Assembly (NCBI RefSeq): GCF_010692745.1
Contig: NZ_JAAHTB010000004.1
Coordinates: forward strand, 124,001-188,000
Length of the DNA: 64,000 nt
Direction of reading: 5' to 3'
From: Methylobacterium sp. BTF04
GTDB taxonomy: Bacteria > Pseudomonadota > Alphaproteobacteria > Rhizobiales > Beijerinckiaceae
Shown here: positions 28,793 to 38,445 of the stretch, one piece after another
Numbering within the stretch: the stretch's first letter is position 1
Layout of the letters: the number at the start of each line of letters is the position of its first letter
Made by a program: the position numbers and the translations under genes
The notes under the pieces: generated by a model
Told to the model about the DNA's origin: nothing
Seen by the model: the letters and a program-made list of their open reading frames with translations, nothing else
Database searches by the model: none

Positions 28793-30037
28793 ATGCGTGC
28801 GAGACTTGTCCGAGCAATCCTGTCCGGCGTGCTCCTGACCGTCGTTGGCTTGACCGAAACCCGTCCGGCTGCGGCCCAGAGCTTCCAGACCGCGGCGCCG
28901 CACGCGATCTTGATCGATGCCGATTCCGGCTCGGTGCTGTTCGAGAAGGGGGCCGACGATCTGTTTTCCCCGGCTAGCATGGCCAAGCTGATGACCACCG
29001 AGATCGTGTTCAACGAGATCCGGCAGGGCCGGCTCACCATGGACAGCGAGTTCCAGATCACCGAGGACGCCTGGCGCCGGGGTGGGGCGGGCGGCGGCGG
29101 CTCGTCGATGTTCGCCCAGCTCAACAGCCGCATCAAGCTTTCGGACCTGCTGCGCGGCCTCATCGTCCAATCCGGCAACGACGCCGCCATCGCCATCGGC
29201 GAGGGTATCGCCGGTTCGGAGGAGAATTTCGGGCGGATGATGACGAACCGGGCCAAGGAACTCGGCCTGACCCGCTCCACCTTCCGAAACGCCACCGGCT
29301 ACTCGGCCCCCGACCAGAAGGTGACCGCGCGCGATCTCGCCAAGCTCGCCCTGCACCTGATCGAGACCTATCCGGACCTCTACAAGATCTTCGCCGAACG
29401 CGAATTCACCTGGAACAAGATCAAGCAGCAGAACCGCAATCCGCTGCTCGCCCTCGATATCGGCGCCGATGGACTCAAGACCGGCTATCTCGAGGAATCC
29501 GGCTACGGCCTCACCGGCTCGGCGGTTCAGAACGGCCAGCGCCTGATCATGGTGTTGAGCGGCCTCAAGAACGCCCGCGAGCGCGCCTCGGAATCGCGAA
29601 AACTCGTGGAATGGGGGTTTCGCGCGTTCGAGCCACGCCAGATCTTCGCCACCGGCGAGACCGTGGCCGAGGCCTCGGTCTATGGCGGGACGCAAGGCGG
29701 CGTGCCACTGGTGGCCAAGAAGGCGGTGCGCGTGCTGCTGCCGCGTGGTTCGGGCGACCGGATCACCGCCAAGGCGATCTACCAGGGCCCGCTCGTGGCC
29801 CCGGTCGAGCAGGGCCAGGAGATCGGCCGTTTGCGCATCACCCGCGGCGACATTCAGGCCCTCGATCTGCCGCTCTATGCCGGCGAGGCGGTGGCCTCCG
29901 GGACGATCCCGCAACGCGCCCTCGACGCGGCCTGGGAGGTCGGTACCGGCCTGATGCGCCGCGCCTTCGACAAGGCGCTTCCCGATAAAGCGGCCGCGGA
30001 CAAGGCTGCTGCGGACAAGGCCGGCGCCAAATCGTGA
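28793..30037 (+). CDS. D-alanyl-D-alanine carboxypeptidase (PBP5/6 family)
   Basis: A 414-residue periplasmic penicillin-binding protein that trims the terminal D-Ala of muropeptide stems. It has a signal peptide (LVRAILSGVLLTVVGLTETR to AAAQ) and serine-enzyme motifs in order: SxxK as SPASMAK (about residue 63), SGN (about 122) and KTG (about 225). A C-terminal PBP5-type beta domain follows, then an Ala/Lys-rich tail (DKAAADKAAADKAG) in place of the usual amphipathic anchor. ATG 28793 has GAGG five bases upstream; ATG 28790 is three bases earlier. It overlaps tmk by four bases. Confidence 0.93.
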   Translation: MRARLVRAILSGVLLTVVGLTETRPAAAQSFQTAAPHAILIDADSGSVLFEKGADDLFSPASMAKLMTTEIVFNEIRQGRLTMDSEFQITEDAWRRGGAGGGGSSMFAQLNSRIKLSDLLRGLIVQSGNDAAIAIGEGIAGSEENFGRMMTNRAKELGLTRSTFRNATGYSAPDQKVTARDLAKLALHLIETYPDLYKIFAEREFTWNKIKQQNRNPLLALDIGADGLKTGYLEESGYGLTGSAVQNGQRLIMVLSGLKNARERASESRKLVEWGFRAFEPRQIFATGETVAEASVYGGTQGGVPLVAKKAVRVLLPRGSGDRITAKAIYQGPLVAPVEQGQEIGRLRITRGDIQALDLPLYAGEAVASGTIPQRALDAAWEVGTGLMRRAFDKALPDKAAADKAAADKAGAKS

Positions 30038-30732
30038 CGGGTGCCGCTGTCGGGATGTTCATCACCTTCGAGGGCGGGGAGGGGGCCGGCAAGTCGACGC
30101 AGATCGCACGCCTCGCCGCGCATCTGCGTGCCCGCACCGGCCGCAGCGTCGTCACCACGCGGGAGCCCGGCGGTTCGGCCAAGGCCGAGGAAATTCGCGC
30201 GGCCCTGCTGTCGGGCCTCGCCAAGCCGCACGGGCCCTTCGCCGAGGCGCTGCTGTTCTCAGCCGCGCGCATCGACCATCTCGATACGCTGATCCGCCCG
30301 GCTCTGGCGCGGGGCGAGACGGTCCTGTGCGACCGCTTCAGTGACTCGACCCGCGCCTACCAGGGCGCGGCCGGGGGGCTCGACCCCGACATCCTCATGC
30401 GCCTGGAGCACGTCGTGGTCGGTGAGACGCGGCCCGACCTGACCCTGATCCTCGACCTCGACCCCGCCGCCGGCCTGGCGCGGGCCGCCGCGCGTGCAAA
30501 GGACGCGCAGGCCGAAGGCATCGACCGCTTCGAGGCCGAGGCTCTCGAGTTCCACACCCGGCTGCGGGCGGCCTTCCGCACCATCGCCGAGGCCGAGCCG
30601 GTGCGCTGTGCCGTCATCGATGCCGGGCAGGCGCCGGACGCGGTCGAGGCCGCGATCCGCGCCACCGTCGCGGCGCGCCTGCCCGCACTGTTCGCCGATG
30701 CGCGCCCGGAGGCATCCGGCGATGCGGCCTGA
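30034..30732 (+). CDS. tmk: Thymidylate kinase
   Basis: A 232-residue dTMP kinase of normal length that makes dTDP for DNA synthesis. The P-loop is FEGGEGAGKSTQ, the DR(Y/F) motif is DRFSDSTRAYQG, and the lid region is around ARAAARAKDAQAEG. The GTG start overlaps the carboxypeptidase stop (GTGA); ATG 30055 is an alternative that would still leave the P-loop intact. It is followed by holB, a conserved bacterial pairing. Confidence 0.95.
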   Translation: MTGAAVGMFITFEGGEGAGKSTQIARLAAHLRARTGRSVVTTREPGGSAKAEEIRAALLSGLAKPHGPFAEALLFSAARIDHLDTLIRPALARGETVLCDRFSDSTRAYQGAAGGLDPDILMRLEHVVVGETRPDLTLILDLDPAAGLARAAARAKDAQAEGIDRFEAEALEFHTRLRAAFRTIAEAEPVRCAVIDAGQAPDAVEAAIRATVAARLPALFADARPEASGDAA

Positions 30733-31783
30733 ACGCCTTCCCGAGGATGTCGAGCCCGGCGACCTGCCGCACATCCCCCGCCCCCGTGAGCAGACGAGTC
30801 TCGTCGGCCATGCCGAGGCCGAGGCCGCGCTCATCGAAGGCATCGCTTCGGGGCGCCTGCACCATGCCTGGCTCATCGGTGGGCCGCGCGGCATCGGCAA
30901 GGCGACCCTGGCCTACCGGATGGCGCGCTGGCTGATCGCCAATCCGGCGGGCGGGACCCCGAAAACCCTCGACGTCGATCCGGGGCATCCGGCGGCGCGT
31001 CAGGTCGCGGCCCTGTCGCACCCCAACCTCGTCGCCTTGCGGCGGACACGGCCGCCCACCGCCAAAACCCTGGCGACGAAGATCTCGGTGGATGCCGCCC
31101 GCAACGCCCTCGACCTGTTCGGCTCCACCGCCGGCAATGCCGGCTACCGCATCTGCATCGTCGACAGCGCCGAGGATCTCAACGCCAACAGCGCCAATGC
31201 GCTGCTCAAGATGGTCGAGGAGCCGCCGCCGCGCTGCCTGTTCCTGATCGTCAGCCATGCGCCGGGACGGCTGCTGCCCACCATCCGCTCGCGCTGCCGG
31301 GCGCTGACCCTGCGCCCGCTGGCCGAAGCCGAGGTCGCCCGGGTGGTGGCGGGTTTCCCGCCGCCCTTCGTCCAACCCGATGCCGAGGCCCTGGCCCGCG
31401 CCGCCGCCCTGTCGGAAGGGTCGGTGGCTCAGGGCATGGCGATGCTCGATGCCAACACGGCCAACCTCGTGACCGAGGTCGAGACCCTGCTGACCCGCCT
31501 CGATCATCCGGACTGGCGCCGCATCCTGGCGCTCGCCGAAAAGCTCTCGGGGCGCGAATCCGACGAGATGTTCGCGGCCAGTCTCGACACGGTGTTCCGC
31601 TTCGTCTCGGCCGAGCTCGACCGGCGGCAGCACGAAGGTCCGGCTCGCCTTGCGGCCCTTGTCGAGGTGTGTGACAAGATCGCCCGCGCCGCGCGGGAGG
31701 CCGCGATCTACAATCTCGACCGCCGGCCGCTGGTCCTGTCCCTGTTCGGCGATCTCGCAGGGGCGTTGCGCCCGGCAGCCTGA
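30722..31783 (+). CDS. holB: DNA polymerase III subunit delta'
   Basis: A 353-residue clamp-loader subunit. The start of the AAA domain (TSLVGHAEAEAALIEGIAS) is followed by HHAWLIGGPRGIGKATLAYRMA, a Walker A variant. YRICIVDSAEDLNANSANALLKMVEEPPP and FLIVSHAPGRLLPTIRSRCR are delta' hallmarks. Delta' opens and loads the beta clamp with tau/gamma and delta. The ATG overlaps the end of tmk by 11 bases. Confidence 0.94.
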   Translation: MRPERLPEDVEPGDLPHIPRPREQTSLVGHAEAEAALIEGIASGRLHHAWLIGGPRGIGKATLAYRMARWLIANPAGGTPKTLDVDPGHPAARQVAALSHPNLVALRRTRPPTAKTLATKISVDAARNALDLFGSTAGNAGYRICIVDSAEDLNANSANALLKMVEEPPPRCLFLIVSHAPGRLLPTIRSRCRALTLRPLAEAEVARVVAGFPPPFVQPDAEALARAAALSEGSVAQGMAMLDANTANLVTEVETLLTRLDHPDWRRILALAEKLSGRESDEMFAASLDTVFRFVSAELDRRQHEGPARLAALVEVCDKIARAAREAAIYNLDRRPLVLSLFGDLAGALRPAA

Positions 31784-31852
31784 GTCGGATTGCGGCTCCG
31801 CACGGGACCTTTCCTGTGATCCAATGAACCGCGTATCCGGGGATACTCCGAC

Positions 31853-33421
31853 GTGACCGACCCGGCCTCCGACAAGACCTTCGGCCTGACCACCGCGATC
31901 TCCTACCCCAATGGCGCGCCGCATATCGGCCACGCTTACGAGGTGATCGCCACCGATGCGCTCGCGCGTTTCAAGCGCCTCGACGGCTACGACGTGCTGT
32001 TCTCCACCGGCACCGACGAGCACGGGCTCAAGATCCAGCAGACCGCCGCCAAGGCCGGGATCAGCCCGCGGGCGCTCGTCGACGACATGGCCGTGCGGTT
32101 CGAAGCCATGGCCGAGGCGCTGGATTGCAGCCACGACCGCTTCATCCGCACCACCGAGCCCGCCCATTATGCCGCCGCCCAGGAGCTCTGGCGGCGCATG
32201 GAGGCCAACGGCGACATCTACCTGTCGAAATATGCCGGCTGGTACTCGGTGCGCGACGAGGCCTACTACAACGCGGACGAGACCGAGATCGGCCCCGACG
32301 GCGAGCGGCGCTCGACGGAGACCGGCACCGCCGTGACCTGGATGGAGGAGGAGAACTTCCTGTTCCGTCTGTCCGCCTATCAGGACCGCCTGCTGGCGCT
32401 CTATGCGGCGCAGCCCGACTTCATCGGCCCCGAGACCCGGCGCAACGAGGTGGCGAGCTTCGTGCGCTCCGGCCTCAAGGACCTGTCGGTGAGCCGCACC
32501 ACCTTCGACTGGGGCGTCCCAGTGCCGGGTCATCCCGACCACGTCATGTACGTCTGGGTCGATGCGCTGACCAACTATCTCACGGTCACGGGCTTCCCCG
32601 ACGATGCGGACCCGCGCAAGAAGTTCTGGCCGATGGACCTGCACGTCATCGGCAAGGACATCGTCCGCTTCCATGCGGTGTACTGGCCGGCTTTCCTGAT
32701 GTCGGCGGGGCTGCCGCTGCCCAAGCGCGTCTTCGGCCACGGCTTTCTGCTGTCGCGCGGCGAGAAGATGTCGAAGTCGCTCGGCAACGTCGTCGACCCG
32801 ATGGACCTGATCGCCACCTACGGGGTCGACGCTGTGCGCCACTTCGTCCTGCGCGAGGTGCCCTTCGGCGGCGACGGCAATTACAGCCACGAGGCGATCA
32901 TCGCACGCTACACTGCCGATCTCTCGAACGGTCTCGGCAATCTCGCCCAGCGCTCGCTCTCGATGATCGCCAAGAATCTGTCCGGAGCGGTCCCGGAGCA
33001 CGGCGACTTCACCGATGACGACCGCGCGTTGCTGGCGCTGGCCGACGCCCTGCCAGGGATTGTGCGGACCGCCATGGACAAGCTCGCGCCCCACACCGCG
33101 CTGAGCGAGATCTGGGCCGTGGTGACGGCCTCCGACCGCTACTTCGACGCGCAGAAGCCCTGGGTGCTGCGCAAGACCGACCCGGCGCGGATGGCCGCCT
33201 CGCTCTACGTGGTGGCCGAGACCCTGCGGGCCATCGCCATCCTGGTGCAGCCGTTCATGCCGGGCTCCGGGTCCAAGCTCCTCGACCTGCTGGCGATCCC
33301 GGCCGAGCGCCGGACGCTCGCCAATGTGGGGGAGGGCGGCCGCCTAGTCCCCGGCACGGCTTTGCCGGCGCCGAGCGGGCTGTTCCCGCGCTTCGTCGAG
33401 CCGGACGCGCCCGCCGCCTGA
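31853..33421 (+). CDS. metG: Methionyl-tRNA synthetase
   Basis: A 522-residue class I synthetase. The HIGH-type motif is [13 protein letters not shown] near the N-terminus and KMSKS is in [12 protein letters not shown]. The CxxC zinc knuckle found in E. coli-type enzymes is absent (the insert reads [17 protein letters not shown]) and there is no C-terminal EMAP-like tRNA-binding domain, both normal for the short alphaproteobacterial form. The start is GTG; no in-frame ATG is nearby. It sits in the tmk-holB-metG-tatD order seen across the class. Confidence 0.96.
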   Translation: MTDPASDKTFGLTTAISYPNGAPHIGHAYEVIATDALARFKRLDGYDVLFSTGTDEHGLKIQQTAAKAGISPRALVDDMAVRFEAMAEALDCSHDRFIRTTEPAHYAAAQELWRRMEANGDIYLSKYAGWYSVRDEAYYNADETEIGPDGERRSTETGTAVTWMEEENFLFRLSAYQDRLLALYAAQPDFIGPETRRNEVASFVRSGLKDLSVSRTTFDWGVPVPGHPDHVMYVWVDALTNYLTVTGFPDDADPRKKFWPMDLHVIGKDIVRFHAVYWPAFLMSAGLPLPKRVFGHGFLLSRGEKMSKSLGNVVDPMDLIATYGVDAVRHFVLREVPFGGDGNYSHEAIIARYTADLSNGLGNLAQRSLSMIAKNLSGAVPEHGDFTDDDRALLALADALPGIVRTAMDKLAPHTALSEIWAVVTASDRYFDAQKPWVLRKTDPARMAASLYVVAETLRAIAILVQPFMPGSGSKLLDLLAIPAERRTLANVGEGGRLVPGTALPAPSGLFPRFVEPDAPAA

Positions 33422-33459
33422 GGCGACGTGGGAATCTCTGAATCACCTTGAGTGGAACC

Positions 33460-34239
33460 ATGCTGGTCGACAGCCATTGCCATCTCGATTTCGCAAACTT
33501 CTCGGAAGACCTCCCCGGCACCCTCGCCCGCGCCAGGGCGGCGGGCGTCACCCGGATGGTGACGATTTCGACGCGGGTCGCCAAGGCGAAGACCTACGAG
33601 GCCCTGTCCGAGGCGAATCCCGAGATCTGGCACACCATCGGCACCCATCCCGACGGGGCGGGCGACGAGCCCGACGTGCCCACCGCGACCATCGTCGCGC
33701 TCTCGGCCCATCCGCGCTGCATCGGCATCGGCGAGGCCGGGCTCGACTTCCACTACGAGAACGCCGCGCCGGAGGCGGTGCAGGAGCGGGTGTTCCGCCG
33801 CCACATCGCGGCGGCCCGCGCGACCGGCCTCCCCCTCGTCATCCATTCGCGCGACGCCGACGCGGCGATGGAGGCGATCCTGGTGGATGAGATGAAGGGC
33901 GGCGCCTTCACGGCGGTGCTGCATTGTTTCTCGTCCGGGGCACGGCTGGCGCAGGTCGGCGTCGAACTCGGCCTGTACGTCTCGTTCTCCGGCATCGTCA
34001 CCTTCCGGCGCTCGCACGACCTGCGCACCATCGCGCTCGGCGTCCCGCGCGACCGTCTCCTGGTGGAGACCGATGCGCCGTTCCTGGCGCCCGAGCCTCA
34101 TCGCGGCCGCACCAACGAACCGGCCTACACCGCCGATACGGCGCGTGCGCTGGCCAAGGCCCTCGACATGCCCTTCGCGGACTTCGCCGCGCTCACCACG
34201 GCCAATTTCCACCGCCTGTTCCTTAAGGCCGCGGCCTGA
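33460..34239 (+). CDS. tatD: TatD-family metal-dependent hydrolase/DNase
   Basis: A 259-residue TIM-barrel metallohydrolase. Metal ligands are visible in DSHCHLDF (N-terminus), GIGEAGLDFHYE, LPLVIHSRDADAA, VLHCFSS and VETDAPFLAPEPHRG. TatD-type enzymes are 3'-5' exonucleases or related hydrolases and, despite the name, are not part of Tat export. ATG 33460 follows an in-frame TTG at 33448. It directly follows metG. Confidence 0.93.
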   Translation: MLVDSHCHLDFANFSEDLPGTLARARAAGVTRMVTISTRVAKAKTYEALSEANPEIWHTIGTHPDGAGDEPDVPTATIVALSAHPRCIGIGEAGLDFHYENAAPEAVQERVFRRHIAAARATGLPLVIHSRDADAAMEAILVDEMKGGAFTAVLHCFSSGARLAQVGVELGLYVSFSGIVTFRRSHDLRTIALGVPRDRLLVETDAPFLAPEPHRGRTNEPAYTADTARALAKALDMPFADFAALTTANFHRLFLKAAA

Positions 34240-34300
34240 ACGGGCGAGGGGGCGTGACAGGCCCCTCACCCCTCCGATACCAACGAGGCCGGAGGTGGCG

Positions 34301-35104
34301 ATGGGCTCATTGACGTTGACGATCCTCGGCTGCGGTTCGTCGGGTGGCGTGCCCCGCGTCGCCTATGGCTGGGGCGCCTGCGATCCGACCGAGCCGAGGA
34401 ACCGGCGGCGGCGCTGTTCTCTCCTGGTCGAGCGCCATGGGGAGGCCGGGGCCACCCGCATCCTCGTCGACACCTCGCCGGATCTGCGCGACCAGCTGAT
34501 CGGTGCGCAGGTGAAGCGCCTCGATGCGGTGCTGTTCACCCATGCGCATGCCGACCACACCCACGGCATCGACGACGTCCGGCCCCTCGTCATCCACATG
34601 CGCCAGCGCATCCCGGTCTTTGCCGACGCGCGCACCCGCGCGCTGCTGGAGCTGCGCTTCGGCTACTGCTTCGCGACGCCGCCCGGCAGCGAGTATCCGC
34701 CGATCCTCGACATGAACGATCTGATCGAGGGCGAGATGATGGCGATCGCAGGCGAGGGCGGCACGGTGACGGCCCTGCCCTTCGGCATGGAGCACGGCAA
34801 CGAGCCGGCCCTCGGCTTCCGGTTCGGGGCGGCGGCCTACGCGCCGGATGTGAGCCTGATGCCAGAGGCCGCGAAGGCCTGCCTCGGCGGCCTCGATCTC
34901 CTCATCATCGACGCCCTGCGGGAGACGCCGCACCCGACCCACTATTCGGTCTCGGACGCCCTCGCGCTGATCGAGACGGTGCGGCCGCGCCGCGCCATCC
35001 TGACCAATCTGCACACCGACCTCGACTACGCGACGCTCGCCAGGAAGCTCCCGGACAACGTCGTGCCGGCCCATGACGGGCTGAGCGTCACGCTCGATCT
35101 GTGA
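34301..35104 (+). CDS. Metallo-beta-lactamase-fold hydrolase (PhnP-like)
   Basis: A 267-residue MBL-fold phosphodiesterase-like enzyme. The two-metal signature is FTHAHADHTHGIDDVRP. N-terminal ILGCGSSGGVPR is typical of the PhnP/RNase Z-like branch and continues with CSLLVERHGEAGATRILVDTSPD. Later ligands fall in the GMEHGNEPALGFRF and LTNLHTDLDY segments. GGAGG five bases before the ATG supports the start. It completes the metG-tatD-MBL run. No phosphonate genes are near, so the substrate is unknown. Confidence 0.88.
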   Translation: MGSLTLTILGCGSSGGVPRVAYGWGACDPTEPRNRRRRCSLLVERHGEAGATRILVDTSPDLRDQLIGAQVKRLDAVLFTHAHADHTHGIDDVRPLVIHMRQRIPVFADARTRALLELRFGYCFATPPGSEYPPILDMNDLIEGEMMAIAGEGGTVTALPFGMEHGNEPALGFRFGAAAYAPDVSLMPEAAKACLGGLDLLIIDALRETPHPTHYSVSDALALIETVRPRRAILTNLHTDLDYATLARKLPDNVVPAHDGLSVTLDL

Positions 35105-35137
35105 TGGTGCTGTAAGGGTAAGGGGAGGGTGCCGCGC

Positions 35138-35950
35138 TCAGTTCTGCGCGGGTGTCTCTTCGGGCAGGCCCGCATTGACCAGGATCTGTGCGGTGGCGGC
35201 CTTGGCGAGGCGGTCATAGCCCGCATCGGTCATGTGGAGGCCGTCGGGGCCGATCATCTGCGTCGGGGTGAGCAGGCCCTTGGCGGCCCAGGCCCGCATC
35301 ATCGCGTTGCGGCGGATCACCGGCACGCCGAATTCAGAGGCGATCTCATGCAGGGCAACGCCGTAGCGCTCGGCACCCGCGGTGGTAGAGAGGCGCTTGC
35401 ACCATTGCTGGTCCATCAGCACCACGTCGGCGCCGGTGGCGCGGATCGCCGCGATACCGGTGCGGGTCAATTCGGCGAAGCGCTCGACGCTGACGCCGTT
35501 CATGGGATCGTTGCTACCTGTCTGCCAGATCACGAGGTCGGGCTTGTCGGCGAGCACGTCGCGGTCGAGGCGCCGGGCCATGGCTTCGGAATCGTCGCCA
35601 CCCTTGCCGCGGTTGAGCACCGTGACGGACGGATGTCCCGATCCCTTGTGGCGCAGGCGCTCTTCGAGATCGTGCTGGAGCTGGGCCGGATAGGCCGAGG
35701 CCGGCGATGACGCGCCGGCGCCCTCCGTGGAGGACGACCCGAACGCGACGATGCGGATTTCGCCACCATTGGCGACGAGCGCGGCGACCCGGGGCAGGCG
35801 TGCCATCGCCCGGGCGGGGATCGTCACACGCGTCATCGCATGCTTCTGCGGTTCGGGATCCGCCCGAACGGGAAGGCCGGTGCCGAACGCCAACAGGGCG
35901 AGGCCGAGGATCGAGACGGCGGTGGGGCGCGCTGAAGCAGGGATCGGCAT
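35138..35950 (-). CDS. Secreted SGNH/GDSL-family hydrolase
   Basis: A 270-residue exported esterase-like protein. A signal peptide (SILGLALLAFGTGLPVRAD) is followed by SGNH blocks in order: block I FGSSSTEGAG with the nucleophile Ser, the block II Gly in RGKGGDD, block III GSND, and block V DGLHMTDAGYD with Asp and His. Substrates of such enzymes include acylated polysaccharides and lipids; none can be assigned here. The frame runs to 36013, but ATG 35950 gives a clean signal peptide. It is convergent with the MBL gene. Confidence 0.85.
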   Translation of the reverse strand: MPIPASARPTAVSILGLALLAFGTGLPVRADPEPQKHAMTRVTIPARAMARLPRVAALVANGGEIRIVAFGSSSTEGAGASSPASAYPAQLQHDLEERLRHKGSGHPSVTVLNRGKGGDDSEAMARRLDRDVLADKPDLVIWQTGSNDPMNGVSVERFAELTRTGIAAIRATGADVVLMDQQWCKRLSTTAGAERYGVALHEIASEFGVPVIRRNAMMRAWAAKGLLTPTQMIGPDGLHMTDAGYDRLAKAATAQILVNAGLPEETPAQN

Positions 35951-36353
35951 CGCATTCGCTTTGGTGGATTGTGTCCGACCCCGACGGGCCAGCGATTCTG
36001 TATAATCTATCATGGGTCGGAATTGTGACGATTGCGAGGGGACTTGCGCGTGATTGTGACACTGTGGCGGCCGTGTTTCGGGTTATGCCCGCAACGCAGA
36101 TGTCTTCGGGGTCGCACAGGGTGAATGAGGGGTTGATCCGACACGGATCCGAAGCCCCTGCCCCCGGTTTCAACGCGCTAAGGTTCCATAATATATCTTA
36201 TGCGAACGGAGTTTCCGGGTTTGGAGACCCGTCTCTGCGACCCATCACGGTCCACTTGGCGGTCCACAGGCTTGGGCTGAAACCGTTGGATTCGCAGTGT
36301 CGATCGCTCTGCCCGCGCAGGCCATCAGAGGACGATCCAAGAGCGATGTCTCG
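35951..36353. other. Divergent intergenic region between the SGNH hydrolase and alkA
   Basis: About 400 bases contain the promoters of both genes. ATTGTGAC occurs twice at 36022-36029 and 36053-36060, 31 bases apart (about three helical turns), which could be a regulator-binding pair. An AT-rich spot (ATAATATAT near 36190) may be a -10 region. An Ada-box cannot be assigned with confidence. Confidence 0.4.
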
Positions 36354-37325
36354 ATGAGCGCCGTCTTCCGGCTTCCCTACACGGCCCCCTACGACTGGCC
36401 GGCGATCCGGGACTACCTCGCCCTGCGCGCCATCCCCGGCGTCGAAGCGGTCGCCGGACAGGTCTACGCCCGGACCATCGCGCCGGGCGGCCGGCACGGC
36501 CTCGTCACGGTCCGGCCGGGCGAGGGCGATGCGCTTCGGGTGACCATTCGGTACGGCGACCGAGAGACTGTCGATCCGGAGGTGGTGCCAGCCGCCCTCG
36601 CCCGCCTGCGGCGGATGTTCGACCTCGATGCCGACCCGGCTGCGATCCTGGCTGGCCTTTCTCGCGATCCGTATCTGGCGGCACTGGTGGCGGCCCGGCC
36701 GGGCCTGCGGGTGCCGGGGGCCTGGGACGGGTTCGAACTCGGCGTGCGCGCCATCCTCGGCCAGCAGGTCTCCGTGGCGGCCGCCACCCGTCTGGCCGGC
36801 AGGCTGGTCGCCGCCTTCGGCGCTCCGCTGAAGATTATCGATCCTGCAGTCGGCGCGGGGCTCACCGATGTGTCTCTGACCCATGTCTTTCCGACGCCCG
36901 AAGCGTTGGCGCAGGCCGACATCGCCGCGGCACTCGGCATGCCGCGCGCCCGTGGCGCCGCCATCGCCTCCCTGGCGGAGGCCGTGGCGGCCGACCCGGC
37001 CCTGTTCGCACCCGGACGAGACCCCGCGACGGCCGTCGCCGCCTTGACGCGCCTGCGCGGCATCGGCGACTGGACGGCGCAGTACATCGCCATGCGGGCC
37101 TTGCGCGCGCCAGACGCTTTGCCCGCCGGCGATATCGGCCTGTTGCGCGCCCTCGATGTCGGCGCCGGCCGGCCGACGCCGAAGGTGTTGCTGGAACGGT
37201 CGCAGGCCTGGCGGCCTTGGCGGGCCTACGCCGTCCTGCATCTGTGGGCGAGCGATGCCGACGGGAGCCAGGCAATTCGACAGCAAGCGCCGGGATGCGC
37301 GGGACCTGGGAAGGCGTCAGGGTAG
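36354..37325 (+). CDS. alkA: DNA-3-methyladenine glycosylase II
   Basis: A 323-residue AlkA-type glycosylase that excises alkylated purines. An N-terminal mixed domain (PYDWPAIRDYLALRA) is followed by the helix-hairpin-helix core with FELGVRAILGQQVSVAAATRLAG. The HhH hairpin is LRGIGDWTAQYIAMRAL, and the catalytic Asp is in PAGDIGLLRAL (about Asp260). An in-frame GTG at 36297 would add 19 residues. ATG 36354 is preferred because similarity starts at its product. ada follows after a short gap, forming an alkylation-repair unit. Confidence 0.93.
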   Translation: MSAVFRLPYTAPYDWPAIRDYLALRAIPGVEAVAGQVYARTIAPGGRHGLVTVRPGEGDALRVTIRYGDRETVDPEVVPAALARLRRMFDLDADPAAILAGLSRDPYLAALVAARPGLRVPGAWDGFELGVRAILGQQVSVAAATRLAGRLVAAFGAPLKIIDPAVGAGLTDVSLTHVFPTPEALAQADIAAALGMPRARGAAIASLAEAVAADPALFAPGRDPATAVAALTRLRGIGDWTAQYIAMRALRAPDALPAGDIGLLRALDVGAGRPTPKVLLERSQAWRPWRAYAVLHLWASDADGSQAIRQQAPGCAGPGKASG

Positions 37326-37380
37326 GGACATGACGGACCACCAACGTCGCGACCCGAAACACCCACGGGAGCCCTCCCCC

Positions 37381-38445
37381 ATGTCGATCCGGCAACCGGA
37401 CCTCATCACCGCCGACCCGCGCTGGACGGCCCTGGCCGTCCGTGATCCGGTCGCCGATGGCCGCTTCGTCTATGGGGTGCGCAGCACAGGTGTGTATTGC
37501 CGGCCGAGTTGCGCCGCCCGCACCCCGCGGCCGGAGAACGTCAGCTTCCATGCCAGCTGTGCGGCGGCCGAGCAGGCCGGATTCCGCGCCTGCCTGCGTT
37601 GCCGGCCGGGCGAGCCCTCGCAGGCCGAGCGGCATGGGCAGGCCATCGCCCGCGCCTGCCGCCTGATCACCGCGTCTTCGACGCCCCCCGCTCTCGCGGC
37701 ACTCGCCGAGGCCGCGGCCTTGAGCCCGTTCCACTTCCACCGGGTGTTCAAGCGCGTCACCGGAATCACCCCGAAGGCCTATGCCGAAGCGCACAGGGCC
37801 GGGCGCCTCGCCGCTGACCTGCAAGCGGCGGGATCGGTGACGGACGCCCTCTACGGCGCCGGTTACAACGCCGCGAGCCGGTTCTACGCCTCCGCCGAGG
37901 CGCGGCTCGGGATGACGCCCGGGGCCTATCGCAAGGGCGGCGCCGGCATCGCGATCCGCTTTGCCGTGGGGGAATGCTCGCTGGGGTCGATCCTGGTCGC
38001 CGCGACGATACGGGGCGTCTGCGCCATCCTGCTCGGCGATGATCCCGACGCCCTCGCCCGCGACCTCCAGGACCGGTTTCCCCGGGCCGAGATCACCGGC
38101 GGCGATGCGGGATTCGAGGAAACGGTCGCCCGGGTGGTCGGCCTCGTCGAGGCCCCGGGCCTGGGCCTCGACCTGCCCCTCGACATCGGCGGCACCGCCT
38201 TCCAGCAGCGGGTCTGGGAGGCCCTGCGCACCATCCCGGCGGGGGAGACCGCCACCTATGCGCGGGTCGCGGCGATGATCGGCCGGCCCGCTGCGGTGCG
38301 GGCGGTGGCCGGCGCCTGCGGGGCCAATGCGCATGCGATCGCGATTCCCTGCCACCGGGTCGTGCGCACCGACGGCGCCCTTTCCGGCTATCGCTGGGGC
38401 GTCGCCCGCAAGGCCACCCTCCTCGCCCGTGAAGGAGCCCGATGA
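37381..38445 (+). CDS. ada: Bifunctional Ada: methyltransferase and AraC-type regulator
   Basis: A 354-residue Ada protein, the same length as E. coli Ada. The zinc/phosphotriester-acceptor domain has Cys40, Cys44, Cys71 and Cys74 (VYCRPSC ... ACLRC). An AraC helix-turn-helix lies at about 85-180. The C-terminal O6-methylguanine methyltransferase domain carries the acceptor IPCHRVV at about Cys324. Self-methylation of Cys40 should make it an activator of its own operon and alkA. GGAG nine bases upstream favours ATG 37381 over ATG 37330. It overlaps the DMT gene by ATGA. Confidence 0.94.
   Translation: MSIRQPDLITADPRWTALAVRDPVADGRFVYGVRSTGVYCRPSCAARTPRPENVSFHASCAAAEQAGFRACLRCRPGEPSQAERHGQAIARACRLITASSTPPALAALAEAAALSPFHFHRVFKRVTGITPKAYAEAHRAGRLAADLQAAGSVTDALYGAGYNAASRFYASAEARLGMTPGAYRKGGAGIAIRFAVGECSLGSILVAATIRGVCAILLGDDPDALARDLQDRFPRAEITGGDAGFEETVARVVGLVEAPGLGLDLPLDIGGTAFQQRVWEALRTIPAGETATYARVAAMIGRPAAVRAVAGACGANAHAIAIPCHRVVRTDGALSGYRWGVARKATLLAREGAR

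Noticed and set aside
30614..33094. 826-codon minus-strand open frame opposite holB and metG
   Set aside because: Antisense shadow of two conserved genes with no protein-like features.
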